A stretch of DNA of 64,000 bases from Myroides odoratimimus (GCF_001485415.1 NZ_BCMQ01000012.1:1-64000), one strand, 5' to 3'; numbered from the stretch's first letter, positions 8,844 through 17,657 are shown. The notes: generated from the sequence alone by a model not told the origin. Made by a program: numbers and translations.

Positions 8844-9752
8844 TTAAAATAACTCATCAGTAAGTTCTTTGACAACCATAGCCCCCGCCAGAGAGCCACT
8901 TGCTACTGCAGCCGATACTGATCGAAACATGTTGGTATTATCACCACAAGCATATATACCTTCTATACTTGTTTTTTGAAAAGCATCAACCTTAATATAA
9001 CCTGTATCTGTTAGCTCACACCCCAACTCTTTTGGAATCATACAATGTTGCTCAAAAGCTACAGCTGCGTACATGGCTTGAAAATCTAATCTGGAGTTAT
9101 CATTAAAAACAACTGATTCAATATAGCCTTTCTCATGTTTAACTTCTGTAATTGGGCTTTCAATAATTGAAATATTATTACGTTCTAATTTAGCTTGTTG
9201 CTCTAAAGTAAACTCTTTTGCTCCATTAGTTAATATGGTAATATCGTTGGTTAAATTACTAACTAAAGAAGCTACATGAACTGCCTTGTCTGAATTAGCC
9301 AAAATAGCCGTTTTCTTATCTTTAAATTCATATCCATGACAAAAGGGACAATGAATAACCGATATGCCCCAACAAACCCCTATTCCCTTAATATCAGGCA
9401 TAATATCTTTAACTCCTGTAGCAAAGATTAATTTTTGACTGTTAAAGCTATCACTTTTATCGGTTGTTATTTCAAAACGATCTTGTACTTTCTTACCAGA
9501 TAAAGCTATCCCCTTGTAGAACTCAACTGTTTTATAAACTAAAACTTGATCTTTTGCCTTATTTGATATTTCAGAAGGTGTCTGTCCATCTTGGGTAATA
9601 AAGTTATGCGAGTGTGGTGTTTGTCTATTACAAGGCAAACCGCTATCAATGATTAAAACAGATTTTAATAAACGGCCTAATGCCATTGCCGCAGAAAGTC
9701 CAGCGTAACTTCCTCCAACAATAATTACATCATATTGATCTTTATATGTCAT
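8844..9752 (-). CDS. thioredoxin reductase-like NAD(P)/FAD oxidoreductase
   Basis: 302 aa. N-terminal FAD Rossmann motif (IIVGGSYAGLSAAMALGR, residues 9-26), then NRQTPHSHNF. A redox-active CPFC motif sits in VIHCPFCHGYEF (about residues 133-144), the position of the disulfide in thioredoxin reductases. A C-terminal FAD-binding segment reads GIYACGDN. The family transfers electrons from NAD(P)H through FAD to a disulfide or small thiol partner; the partner is not identified. It is divergent from the Fur-family gene across 85 bp containing two operator-like palindromes, so it is probably co-regulated by that protein. Confidence 0.88.
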   Translation of the reverse strand: MTYKDQYDVIIVGGSYAGLSAAMALGRLLKSVLIIDSGLPCNRQTPHSHNFITQDGQTPSEISNKAKDQVLVYKTVEFYKGIALSGKKVQDRFEITTDKSDSFNSQKLIFATGVKDIMPDIKGIGVCWGISVIHCPFCHGYEFKDKKTAILANSDKAVHVASLVSNLTNDITILTNGAKEFTLEQQAKLERNNISIIESPITEVKHEKGYIESVVFNDNSRLDFQAMYAAVAFEQHCMIPKELGCELTDTGYIKVDAFQKTSIEGIYACGDNTNMFRSVSAAVASGSLAGAMVVKELTDELF

Positions 9753-9769
9753 GGTTTAATTTTATTTAA

Positions 9770-9784
9770 TGCAACAATGTTGCA
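9770..9784. promoter_or_regulatory. Fur-family operator-like palindrome 1
   Basis: TGCAACAATGTTGCA, an inverted repeat of two 6-bp arms with a 3-bp spacer. It lies 17 bp upstream of the start of the minus-strand flavoprotein gene and upstream of the -7-like element of the Fur-family gene. An identical copy is at 9808-9822. Confidence 0.75.
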
Positions 9785-9795
9785 ATAATAATGAT

Positions 9796-9803
9796 TAAAT
9801 TTG
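9796..9803 (+). promoter_or_regulatory. putative -7 element of the Fur-family gene
   Basis: TAAATTTG matches the Bacteroidota -7 consensus TAnnTTTG and sits exactly between the two palindromes. No well-spaced TTG -33 element is evident: the nearest is 13 bp away, inside palindrome 1. Confidence 0.5.
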
Positions 9804-9807
9804 TAAA

Positions 9808-9822
9808 TGCAACAATGTTGCA
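9808..9822. promoter_or_regulatory. Fur-family operator-like palindrome 2
   Basis: Second identical TGCAACAATGTTGCA, centre 38 bp from the first. It overlaps the expected transcription start of the Fur-family gene, an arrangement suited to autorepression. Confidence 0.75.
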
Positions 9823-9837
9823 ATATTATTTTACACC

Positions 9838-10221
9838 ATGATGAAACAAACTAGAAATACACAAGCCAAAACTGAAATAGTAAAACTAATTGAAAATTCT
9901 GAAGTTGCTTTATCTCACGCAGAGATACTATCTACATTAAATGGAATCTGTGATAGAGTAACTATCTACAGAGTACTTGATCGCCTAACTGAAGAAGGAA
10001 TTATTCATAAAATAGCGACTGTAGAGGGCACAATCAAATATGCTATTTGCCAACATTGTACAATAGAAAAACACAATCATAACCACATTCACTTTACTTG
10101 TGAACGATGCCTAAATACTACTTGTATGACAGAAGTAGAACCTTCATTTATATTACCTAAAAACTATAAAATAAAGTCTGTTAATTTTACTATATCTGGT
10201 ATTTGTCCAGAGTGTAATTAA
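9838..10221 (+). CDS. Fur family metalloregulator
   Basis: 127 aa. Winged helix at about residues 8-70 (HAEILSTLNGICDRVTIYRVLDRLTEEGII). The dimerisation domain has His-rich metal ligands (HNHNHIHF, 79-86) and two CxxC pairs, CERC (88-91) and CPEC (123-126), that form the structural zinc site of the family. Whether it is Zur, PerR or a true Fur cannot be settled from the protein. The GTTGC-type palindromes in its own promoter look more like Zur-type boxes than the GATAAT-type Fur box; this is an inference. It is divergent from the thioredoxin reductase-like gene. Confidence 0.88.
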   Translation: MMKQTRNTQAKTEIVKLIENSEVALSHAEILSTLNGICDRVTIYRVLDRLTEEGIIHKIATVEGTIKYAICQHCTIEKHNHNHIHFTCERCLNTTCMTEVEPSFILPKNYKIKSVNFTISGICPECN

Positions 10222-10236
10222 TAATATTACTTACTC

Positions 10237-10677
10237 CTATTTATCTTTAATTTTAGTTCTATGCTTCTGGCCAAACTCTATTAAAGATTCTAAAACGGGA
10301 TAACTCTCTAAAGCGTGCTCAGTAAGACTATAAGATACTGTAATACTCCCGTCTTCATTGTGTAGCCAACTTAAATTCTCTTTTACAAAATCAGTGTTGT
10401 AAACACGGATCTTGTAAAAGAGAATTTCATCTTCAAGATTATTTTCAGTCGTTATGTGATTGTTTTCAAAGAAAATCTGAAATTTCCCTTCACTATAGTT
10501 TGGATGCAGTTGTTTATTCTCAACACATTTTAAAATTCTTGAAAGAGTTGTTTTTCCTGAATAGTTCCGTCCATAAATTATATTGACACGTCTAAAGGTT
10601 TCGTTTTTTCCAATTACTGTGTCCCATTTATAGTTTTTGTAAAGTCCAAAAGTGTCAATATCAATTTTTTTAATCAT
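10237..10677 (-). pseudogene. chimeric ORF: AAA_13 ATPase N-terminus joined to HxlR C-terminus
   Basis: 146 aa. Residues 1 to about 110 match the start of AAA_13/RloC-like SMC-type ATPases: the MIKKIDIDTFGLYKNY opening, Walker A GRNYSGKTT at 36-44, then ENLSWLHNEDG. Full-length relatives are several hundred residues long, with the coiled coil and Walker B absent here. From about residue 114 the sequence instead reads VSYSLTEHALESYPVLESL and EFGQKH, the typical C-terminal wing and helix of HxlR-family MarR-like regulators. The junction is near base 10340. The likely origin is a deletion or insertion that fused two gene remnants in frame. A product may be made but should lack either parent's activity. 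Confidence 0.7.
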
Positions 10678-10767
10678 TCATTGAAGCTTTTTAGTTAAAC
10701 CATAAAGTCGCTCTATACTTACCACAAATATTTTGGGTATTTCCGAAAGCAGGTTATTAGTGCTAGA

Positions 10768-12270
10768 TTAATTAGATTTTTTGCTTTTAATTTTTTTCCA
10801 AAAACTTGATAAAATACTATTTCTCTCACTTTTAGCAATACCTTGTTGTGAATTATTACTTCTTTGCAAATTTGTTTTTGAAATAGAAGCTTTTGAGAAT
10901 ATACCAAGCAATCTTGTTAATTCACTTTCAAAAACTCTTGTAGCATCTGTAGCACCGCTTATAGCGTGTGCTATTTCATGTAATACAATTCCTAAGAATT
11001 CTTCTTCATTTTTTAATTTTGGACGCCAAATAATTATTCTTTGATTTTCAGAGTCCCATATCCCATCTGATTGCATAAATGTATTATTATCCTTTTGCAT
11101 TGTTTCCGAAATTAGCACAGATTGAATATTATGTGGTTTACCTCCAATAATATCAAATAGTAATTCTATTTTTGAAAAAGTTTCTTTTTCTGAATAGGTT
11201 AGATCATTGTTGTTTATAATCTTAAATTCAAAATTATCACTTCTTTCTTGAATAAATTCTGTGAATATTCTAACCCTATTTGCTTCATCTTTGTCCTCAT
11301 TTTGCATAGCAATTTTATCTCTAAGATTTGATGGTATAATAACAACTTCAGCTCCGCCTTGTCTTGCTTCATTTACCAAATCTGTCCCCCTCTCAATTTC
11401 TTCTGATGTAACAAATATTACTCTTTTGTATTTATTTAAAATTTTTGCAGCGTGTTCTTGTACATCAATCCACTTTAGTTCGTCATGATTATTACCATAG
11501 CTATATTGACTTAAATCTGCGCTTAGTTTGTTTCCAATAATTTCTGATTGACACTCTAATAATATTGACTTAACAGTGTTTGCATAAGCAGTTCTACCAA
11601 CATTTGTTCTTTCTCTATTAATAGCTTTTTTAATACTAGCATTAAGTAATGTAATATTATAACTAAAAAGGAAATTTTCTTCAATAGCAACTGCAACACC
11701 ATTTATATAGATTTTTCCTCGATTTTCTTTTTTTTGAAGAACACTACCATATTTAGTATTTTCTAGAATTGCTTCATTATTGAACTTCAGAAACATATTT
11801 TTTGCTGCTACAATGTCATCCTCTGAAATGTTAGATAAATGGAATTCTGTTCCAATTAGCTCTTTATTTGTAGGCTCAGAGATGTATGCATGTAAAGTAA
11901 TTAAATCATCAAAACCGTTTTTTTGTGATTTACCTAATGTAATGTCTCCATATTTAGATAAAATTTTGACGCCAACACATTTTCTTTCAAAAGTAGCTAA
12001 TGCATCCTTTAATCCAATACCAAATTTTCCAATAATACCATTATTGTTTAATTTTTCATCATTCTCTTTTTGGGTGAAATGTTCATATTTTAAGCCTCGT
12101 CCATAATCTTTTATAACCCACGAATTTAAACTACTACTCCAGAAGATTTCGATCTCTTTTGAATTCGTAAGAGTTTTTTCATCTAAAGCATTAGCAATAA
12201 TTTCTCTAACACCATGCTTCACATCCCAGTTTTCTAGAATTTTTTCAATATTTAAATCAAATTTCTTCAT
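10768..12270 (-). CDS. GHKL (Hsp90-like) ATPase fused to HExxH metallopeptidase domain
   Basis: 500 aa. The N-terminal Bergerat-fold ATPase has all the key boxes: N box REIIANALDE (E23, N27, D30), G1 box KDYGRGL (about 54-60) and G2 box IGKFGIGLKDA (about 80-90). The middle (about 200-400) has no motif I recognise. The C-terminus carries FLGIVLHEIAHAISG (HEIAH about 431-435) followed by an acidic FESEL about 13 residues later, a plausible third zinc ligand of a gluzincin-type peptidase. A basic Ser/Lys-rich tail ends the protein; no signal peptide or membrane segment is seen, so it is probably cytoplasmic. Its neighbours are accessory genes. An ATP-gated protease in stress or phage defence is only a hypothesis. 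The 97-bp gap to the chimera at 10677 is empty. Confidence 0.75.
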   Translation of the reverse strand: MKKFDLNIEKILENWDVKHGVREIIANALDEKTLTNSKEIEIFWSSSLNSWVIKDYGRGLKYEHFTQKENDEKLNNNGIIGKFGIGLKDALATFERKCVGVKILSKYGDITLGKSQKNGFDDLITLHAYISEPTNKELIGTEFHLSNISEDDIVAAKNMFLKFNNEAILENTKYGSVLQKKENRGKIYINGVAVAIEENFLFSYNITLLNASIKKAINRERTNVGRTAYANTVKSILLECQSEIIGNKLSADLSQYSYGNNHDELKWIDVQEHAAKILNKYKRVIFVTSEEIERGTDLVNEARQGGAEVVIIPSNLRDKIAMQNEDKDEANRVRIFTEFIQERSDNFEFKIINNNDLTYSEKETFSKIELLFDIIGGKPHNIQSVLISETMQKDNNTFMQSDGIWDSENQRIIIWRPKLKNEEEFLGIVLHEIAHAISGATDATRVFESELTRLLGIFSKASISKTNLQRSNNSQQGIAKSERNSILSSFWKKIKSKKSN

Positions 12271-12530
12271 TACTTAGATTTTGTTAATAAGGACTATTAG
12301 CGTAATAGTAGTATGACGCACAACATTTTTTTCAAAACAAAACATAGTGCATTTTCGTAAAATGATACCAATGTATTATTAATTTTCTAAACATATAAAA
12401 TAATTATTAATATAATTTATGAAATTCCACAAACTACTCAACATTGGCTCTTCTAGAGGATAGAAAATGGAATGATCAAAGTTCACCTTAATCCATCATT
12501 ACGCCAAACCCCTTATTGTAGACAGTTTTT
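12271..12530. other. AT-rich intergenic region with a repeat shared with 13.8-14.3 kb
   Basis: No ORF is supported. 12418-12450 (GAAATTCCACAAACTACTCA and following) resembles 14281-14312. 12485-12520 (TTAATCCATCATTACGCCAA and following) resembles 13823-13860. So the spacers flanking the DUF4236 and beta-flower genes share sequence. Confidence 0.5.
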
Positions 12531-13646
12531 TTATAATAGCTTTATAGTCTTAATTAATTGTTGGTATTCAGAAAACGCACGACCAAATTCTTCTGTGTAT
12601 TCATAATTACTAAATTCGTACTCCTCGTTTAATCCTGTTTTAGTTTTTAATTTAATTTCTCCATATTTCACTACAGGAATTTGATAATTATTTTTAAAAC
12701 GCTTATCAGGACTTCCATTTTTGTTTACTTTAGCCCAAGTTTTATCTATAACTTTAGAATCTTTAGGAATTGTTCCTGTTTCTGTAAATCTTACATAGCT
12801 TTGATTAAATGAAATTTCCTCAAATCCTATTATAGCAAAATCACCTTTTGAAGAATACATTACAATAAAGCTAGGATAGAAATATAAATCAGCTCCATTC
12901 GCATTTTGAAAATATAAAGCTTCGTAATTTGACTTAATTTCTGGCAAAGATTTTAATAAAAATTTCACTTCACGCTTTTTGACTAACGTACTTGCTGAAG
13001 AACGTGTAGCGACTCTATCTTGAAAATAAGCACTTGTTACGTCCCATATTTTTTGACTATTAATTAGCTTCTTAAAAGTTTCCACTAGTTTGAGATATTT
13101 TTCTTTTATTTCTATGTCAAAATCTATATCTAACCTAACATAACAATTTTCTATTTGTTCTTTGGTTTGTACGATAGCGTTCTTTTGAGCTTTAATATCT
13201 TCTTTTATATTTTGAGATATAGTTTTTTTTATTAAACCGTATAGAAGAATATAACTAAGATTTAATTTTAATTTTGAAGAAACGTAAGAAGTATTGATTT
13301 TTAATAAGTCATTTTTTAATTCTTTTCTTTGTTGCTGAGCTAGAATAATTGCTTCTTTAATTCCTTGCTTATTTTGACTTGTAATTTCTTGAATGTCTGC
13401 GCTAAATATATTATCTGAATATTCGATAATATTTGATTCCTCTTGAAAGGAATTGGATGATGATTTTAATAATTTTTGTCTATTGTAAATACCTAAAGGT
13501 GGAATACTAGTATTTAAATAAGTACCTGAATTTCCAAAAGTCATACTTGCTCCTCTAACACCAACAGAAGTAGAAATACCGCTTTTACTAAAATTTAGGT
13601 GTACACCTGGTATTACTTTAATTCTTTTACGAAAACTCCAAGCCAT
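12531..13646 (-). CDS. DUF4236 domain-containing protein
   Basis: 371 aa. The N-terminus (about residues 1-55) is the DUF4236 signature: MAWSFRKRIKVIPGVHLNFS, then SGISTSVGVRGASMTFG and GTYLN with IPPLGIY. Residues about 80-200 are Lys/Gln/Leu-rich and predicted helical. The C-terminal third (about 230-370) is beta-rich with no motif recognised. DUF4236 proteins are common small accessory proteins of unknown function in Bacteroidota and other bacteria. No signal peptide. Same strand as the beta-flower and GHKL genes but with 200-bp-scale gaps, so separate transcription is likely. Confidence 0.75.
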   Translation of the reverse strand: MAWSFRKRIKVIPGVHLNFSKSGISTSVGVRGASMTFGNSGTYLNTSIPPLGIYNRQKLLKSSSNSFQEESNIIEYSDNIFSADIQEITSQNKQGIKEAIILAQQQRKELKNDLLKINTSYVSSKLKLNLSYILLYGLIKKTISQNIKEDIKAQKNAIVQTKEQIENCYVRLDIDFDIEIKEKYLKLVETFKKLINSQKIWDVTSAYFQDRVATRSSASTLVKKREVKFLLKSLPEIKSNYEALYFQNANGADLYFYPSFIVMYSSKGDFAIIGFEEISFNQSYVRFTETGTIPKDSKVIDKTWAKVNKNGSPDKRFKNNYQIPVVKYGEIKLKTKTGLNEEYEFSNYEYTEEFGRAFSEYQQLIKTIKLL

Positions 13647-13867
13647 AATTTTTTTAGATTAATATGTGATATGTAATTTTTGATAGTATTACCTAAGAAG
13701 AGCCACGACTTGATCAAGTGTAGGAATTGAAATTAAATGTTTTAATTAATTCAGCACACCTTTGAGCAAAAGCCTATTATTTGGCTTTTATGACATAAAA
13801 AACCGAAACTTTAAATAATAACTTAATCAGCCATTACACCAAACCCTTATTTTGTATTTAGTGATTA

Positions 13868-14227
13868 TTATTGTTTAAAATAATCTTCATTTGATATGTT
13901 AGACCAACTTAAGCTTCTTACAGGTCTTACGGGCTTAACTTCTCTTACTCCCTTTACAGGACGTACTCCGCGAACACCTCTGATTGGTTTTACTGATTTA
14001 ACAGGTTTTACAGGGCCTCCTGTTGCATTTTCAGTAAAAAAGACTCTATTCCCTTTTCTATCAAAAACCCATCCTTTTTCAATCCAACCTAAATATCTAC
14101 CATTATAAGCAAAAATGTTATTTTCACTCAGCCAAGCTACAGGTATTCCATTATAAAGATATATTGATTGGTTATCATCACTAATATATGCAATTGCATT
14201 CCCTTTGCTATTATAAAATGTCAACAT
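13868..14227 (-). CDS. 4-fold beta flower-like protein
   Basis: 119 aa. Residues 1-70 comprise short beta repeats built on aromatic/Gly-rich units (YNGIPVAWL, YNGRYLGWIEKGWVFD), matching the small beta-flower proteins of Bacteroidota. A low-complexity tail of about 35 residues alternates Pro-Val/Gly-Val-Arg/Lys (GGPVKPVKSV through PVRPVRSL), highly basic and probably disordered. The function is unknown. There is no signal peptide. It lies in the same accessory patch as the DUF4236 gene, with similar 3' flanking sequence. Confidence 0.65.
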   Translation of the reverse strand: MLTFYNSKGNAIAYISDDNQSIYLYNGIPVAWLSENNIFAYNGRYLGWIEKGWVFDRKGNRVFFTENATGGPVKPVKSVKPIRGVRGVRPVKGVREVKPVRPVRSLSWSNISNEDYFKQ

Positions 14228-14615
14228 AATTAAACAGTATTAATTTGTCAAACATATTAAAACTTTCTTTAATCTTATTACGGAAATCCGTAAACCACTC
14301 AATATTTTGAGTTTATGTACTATTTAAACAAAAAACAACGACTTTGGAGTAGTTTTCTAGCCCTCTGCAAGAGCAAGTCGTTTTGAAAGCGAGAATCTCA
14401 ATTTCGAGTGCCTCAAAACATAACTTGCTGTTACCTTTGTGGTAACTTCTTCAACATATTTACAATGTGTTTTGCTATTCATACATCTATTAGTAAATGT
14501 CTTATATCCCCATTAAATACCAATTTCAGATAATTAGTCAATATATCTAAACAATAGAATTCTTTATTCAAATTGCGCTAAAACATATAGATTCCCTATT
14601 TATGTACCCCTAGTA
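14228..14615. other. intergenic region with structured hairpin
   Basis: No ORF. It contains an imperfect long hairpin at 14372-14429 (AGCAAGT and TTTTGA arms) that is less AT-rich than its surroundings, then a GTTACC/GGTAAC pair at 14430-14446, and the 6-bp-arm palindrome ACGGAAATCCGT at 14280-14291. Confidence 0.5.
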
Positions 14616-16703
14616 TTAGTCAACAATAACTCTTACACGATCAAGATTTTGTATCAAAGTATAATGCGTATTTTCCATCCCCTCTCTTTGGGATACAACT
14701 CGTACTGTAGGGAAATAAGTCCCTTTTGTTTTAAAAGTATGTTTATGTTTTACTAAAATATGTGTGTTACTAGTACCTGATCTAAATTTTCCTTTAGTAA
14801 ATGTTCCAGTATTCTCAAAATCCCATTCTACTCGTACTATATAACCCGTATGCGGCGGTAATTCTATATTAACTTCAAATTTTACAGGCTTTCCAACCTT
14901 TGTTGTGTAATTTTTTTTATCCTTCACTCTTAAATTAGCTATTGGCTGTATTCCTTTTCTTTCATCAGCTTTTTCAGATACTATTATCTGTCCATTCTCA
15001 ACTTTATATTGTGTACTTTGGGGTGGTTCAATACCTTTTTCAACCCATTGACTCAAATCAAGCAATGCTTGTTGTAAAACACCTAAATAACTAATTGTTC
15101 TGTTTGGATCTTCTTGAAGTGTTGCATCCCCATGTAAAGCACGATCTGTGTACCATAAACGAAAATTCTCATCTATTTTTTCATCTAAATGCTCTATGAC
15201 TCTTGATCTGTACCAATCTGCTTGCCAAGGAAATGCTTCTCTATCCCATAGGGAAGAAAGGACAATAACTTTCCCTTTAATTTTACCAGATGGTAAAACA
15301 CCCGAAGCTGATTTTGTAAAAATAGGAGCAATCAGAAGTTTCCTTTGGGGATACAATGGTTTTCCTTCTAGATCTAAATATTGGTTCCAAACAGGATACT
15401 CTTTTACAGAAGGTATCTGGTGACGATGATAGGTCTGCGCTGCTAAAAAATTGGAATTATCAATTAAAATACGATCTCCTACTTTAACTTCTGAAATAAA
15501 AGGATACTCTCCAACTCCAATAACAACATAATTTTTATCAATTTTAGAAATTTGAATAATCCGATCAGCATGATCACCATCTAATAATTTCAAATCTCCA
15601 CCTAAAAAATCAATATCAATTAAAGTATCTTCCAATACAAATGCAATAGGAAGTTCTTCGTCTTCATTTTTCCCTTGTCCTTTCCAAGCTAAATCAGCAG
15701 TTCCTCTCTCCTTCTTAGTAGGTTTTGGTATCAACCCTAAACTGATTGCTTCATTCTCATAGACAATTGCCTTAATGCGCGAGAATTGCGTAATACGGTC
15801 TTTAATAAAGGAATTTGGCTGATCATACCCCAAGTAACCTGGTTTATTCCAAAAATCAACAAAATACTCTGGGTCCATACTTACCATTCCTTGATAAATA
15901 GCTGAAAATCCATGAACCCCCATTGTTTTATAACCAAACCAAGATTTTGGTTCAAACCCCATCTCAGTAACCTCTTTGAGAGCAGCAGATTCTATTTCAT
16001 TTAGCCCTTCATACATATCGCCGCTACCTCCAGGTTCTAAAGCATCAACAACCTGTAAGAGTTTGTCTTTTAATATTCTCATAGCATGCATACGTACAGA
16101 GAAAACATTAGGAATAGCCATTGGTGATCCCATTATATATGGAACTGCTCCATCCCATACTCCATCTGTATTTTCTATACTTCCTATTGTTCGATAAGCT
16201 CCTCCACTTCCTCCAAAACAATAACCATATGGACGATGATCTCCATAAATCTCCGCGGCGATTATTCTCGAATATGAGGCACAAGCTGCATTTGCAAGAT
16301 AAGCAGTAATTAACTGACTCTCATTTGGTTTAAGCTTTCCTCCTCCATTAGTTTCGATAAAATATGCTCCATGAGTCAAAGAAAATCCAATCTTATCTTC
16401 TTCAAAACTAGCATTCTGAGACAGATTTTCATTATCAGGGAAAGGAGTGATATATTGATAAAAACGACCTTCATACAAATCCTTTACTGGAAAATAGAAC
16501 GAAAATCTAGTATCTGTTCCCTTAAACCCACCGTGTACATATAAATGTCGGATTGGTACATCTCGCCATTCTTTCATATCAATATATGGAGAATCAAATT
16601 GAGTATTTGCTGAAGTCTGAACTTGTCCAAAACTATTTTGCATTATCACTAGAAAAAAAACAAAAACGAACAAAGTTCGTAAACTACTTCTTGCTATAAC
16701 CAT
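14616..16703 (-). CDS. secreted alpha/beta-hydrolase (esterase-like) with C-terminal PKD-like domain
   Basis: 695 aa. Signal peptide residues 1-27 ending FG-Q. The catalytic region has GYCFGGSGGAYRTIG (about residues 160-174), a GxSGG nucleophile elbow of tannase/feruloyl-esterase-like hydrolases. HGDATL at about 545-550 is a candidate catalytic His. About 610-695 is an Ig/PKD-like module (NLRVKDKK, VRVEWDFENTGTFTKGKF, TKGTYFPTVRVVSQREG). It is probably periplasmic or exported, acting on a bulky ester. A short-chain dehydrogenase and an NTF2-like protein lie upstream on the same strand, which suggests a small catabolic set. The exact substrate is not evident, and the fold assignment rests on motifs only. 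Confidence 0.65.
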   Translation of the reverse strand: MVIARSSLRTLFVFVFFLVIMQNSFGQVQTSANTQFDSPYIDMKEWRDVPIRHLYVHGGFKGTDTRFSFYFPVKDLYEGRFYQYITPFPDNENLSQNASFEEDKIGFSLTHGAYFIETNGGGKLKPNESQLITAYLANAACASYSRIIAAEIYGDHRPYGYCFGGSGGAYRTIGSIENTDGVWDGAVPYIMGSPMAIPNVFSVRMHAMRILKDKLLQVVDALEPGGSGDMYEGLNEIESAALKEVTEMGFEPKSWFGYKTMGVHGFSAIYQGMVSMDPEYFVDFWNKPGYLGYDQPNSFIKDRITQFSRIKAIVYENEAISLGLIPKPTKKERGTADLAWKGQGKNEDEELPIAFVLEDTLIDIDFLGGDLKLLDGDHADRIIQISKIDKNYVVIGVGEYPFISEVKVGDRILIDNSNFLAAQTYHRHQIPSVKEYPVWNQYLDLEGKPLYPQRKLLIAPIFTKSASGVLPSGKIKGKVIVLSSLWDREAFPWQADWYRSRVIEHLDEKIDENFRLWYTDRALHGDATLQEDPNRTISYLGVLQQALLDLSQWVEKGIEPPQSTQYKVENGQIIVSEKADERKGIQPIANLRVKDKKNYTTKVGKPVKFEVNIELPPHTGYIVRVEWDFENTGTFTKGKFRSGTSNTHILVKHKHTFKTKGTYFPTVRVVSQREGMENTHYTLIQNLDRVRVIVD

Positions 16704-16871
16704 AACTACTATAATCTAAATCAACAATTTAGATCTATTTATAAAATTATTTATTATTATCAGTATTATATTAATATTTCACTCTTTTAAAGAATACAAC
16801 TAAACTATTTTCCTCTCGAGCTTGTTTAGAATTTTATTACTGATAACCTAAAGTTTTTAAAGAGATTCTTA

Positions 16872-17657
16872 TTACCCTTTAATATGATCTGCTCCATCCA
16901 AAATAACAGTATCACCTGTATGGAATGACGATGCATCACTACAAAAATAAACGGCAATTGCTTCAAAGTCTTCTGGATAACCTGCTCTTCCCATTGGGAT
17001 ATTAGCAATCATAGATGCATCAATAGCAGACATCTCTTGTTGACCATTTGTCATACCTGTTTTAATATAGCCTGGTGCAATTGTATTAGCGCGAATTCCA
17101 AACTGTGCTAATTCCACTGCCAAACCTCGTATAACAGCTGCAATGGCACCCTTTGCTGCAGCATAATTTTCTATTCCTGGAATGCCCTTAAATAAAGCTA
17201 AACTTCCTGTAAAAACTAAAGATCCTCCTGGTTCACCTGCCTTAGCTCGTTCCACCATCAAACGTGCTCCTTCTTTCAATGTATAAAATGCTCCATGCAT
17301 ATTAACATTAATCAAATCTAGATAATTTTGTGAAGTCATATCGAAAATAGAACGTGAATTAGGAGGTACGCCTGCATTAGCAAAAACACAGTCTAAACGT
17401 CCATGATCCTTTAGTACTTGTTCATAAGCAGCAATAATCTGTTCTTCAGATTTAACATCGACTACTTGGGTTGTTACATTAATTCCATATTCTTTAAGTT
17501 CATTTTTCGCACTTTCAATTTTCGATTCAGAAACATCCCATATAGACAAGTTTCCTCCATGTTTAGCAATACCTCTAGCATATGCTAGACCAAGTCCACT
17601 TGCACCTCCAGTAATAACAACCACCTTACCTGTTAAATCAAATAAATTCATTTTCAT
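16872..17657 (-). CDS. short-chain dehydrogenase/reductase
   Basis: About 261 aa using the ATG at 17655-17657 (MKMNLFDLTGK). A longer reading to 17714 adds a hydrophobic leader atypical for SDRs and is not preferred. It shows the TGGASGLG cofactor motif (about 17-24), the NAG motif, and a catalytic Ser plus YAAAK. The C-terminus has the IAPGYIKTGMT and SSFHTGDTVILDGA segments typical of classical SDRs acting on cyclic or secondary alcohols. It lies between the secreted esterase and the SnoaL-like gene, all on the minus strand, and probably works in the same pathway. Confidence 0.88.
   Translation of the reverse strand: MKMNLFDLTGKVVVITGGASGLGLAYARGIAKHGGNLSIWDVSESKIESAKNELKEYGINVTTQVVDVKSEEQIIAAYEQVLKDHGRLDCVFANAGVPPNSRSIFDMTSQNYLDLINVNMHGAFYTLKEGARLMVERAKAGEPGGSLVFTGSLALFKGIPGIENYAAAKGAIAAVIRGLAVELAQFGIRANTIAPGYIKTGMTNGQQEMSAIDASMIANIPMGRAGYPEDFEAIAVYFCSDASSFHTGDTVILDGADHIKG

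Noticed and set aside
10719..10907. 62-aa ORF at the 3' end of the GHKL-protease gene
   Set aside because: Out-of-frame reading of a supported gene, basic low-complexity sequence, no start signal.
10237..14227. Complete known defence island (RloC/PrrC, Septu or Gabija type)
   Set aside because: The only recognisable defence-type ATPase is truncated and no matching nuclease partner is present, so no named system is supported.
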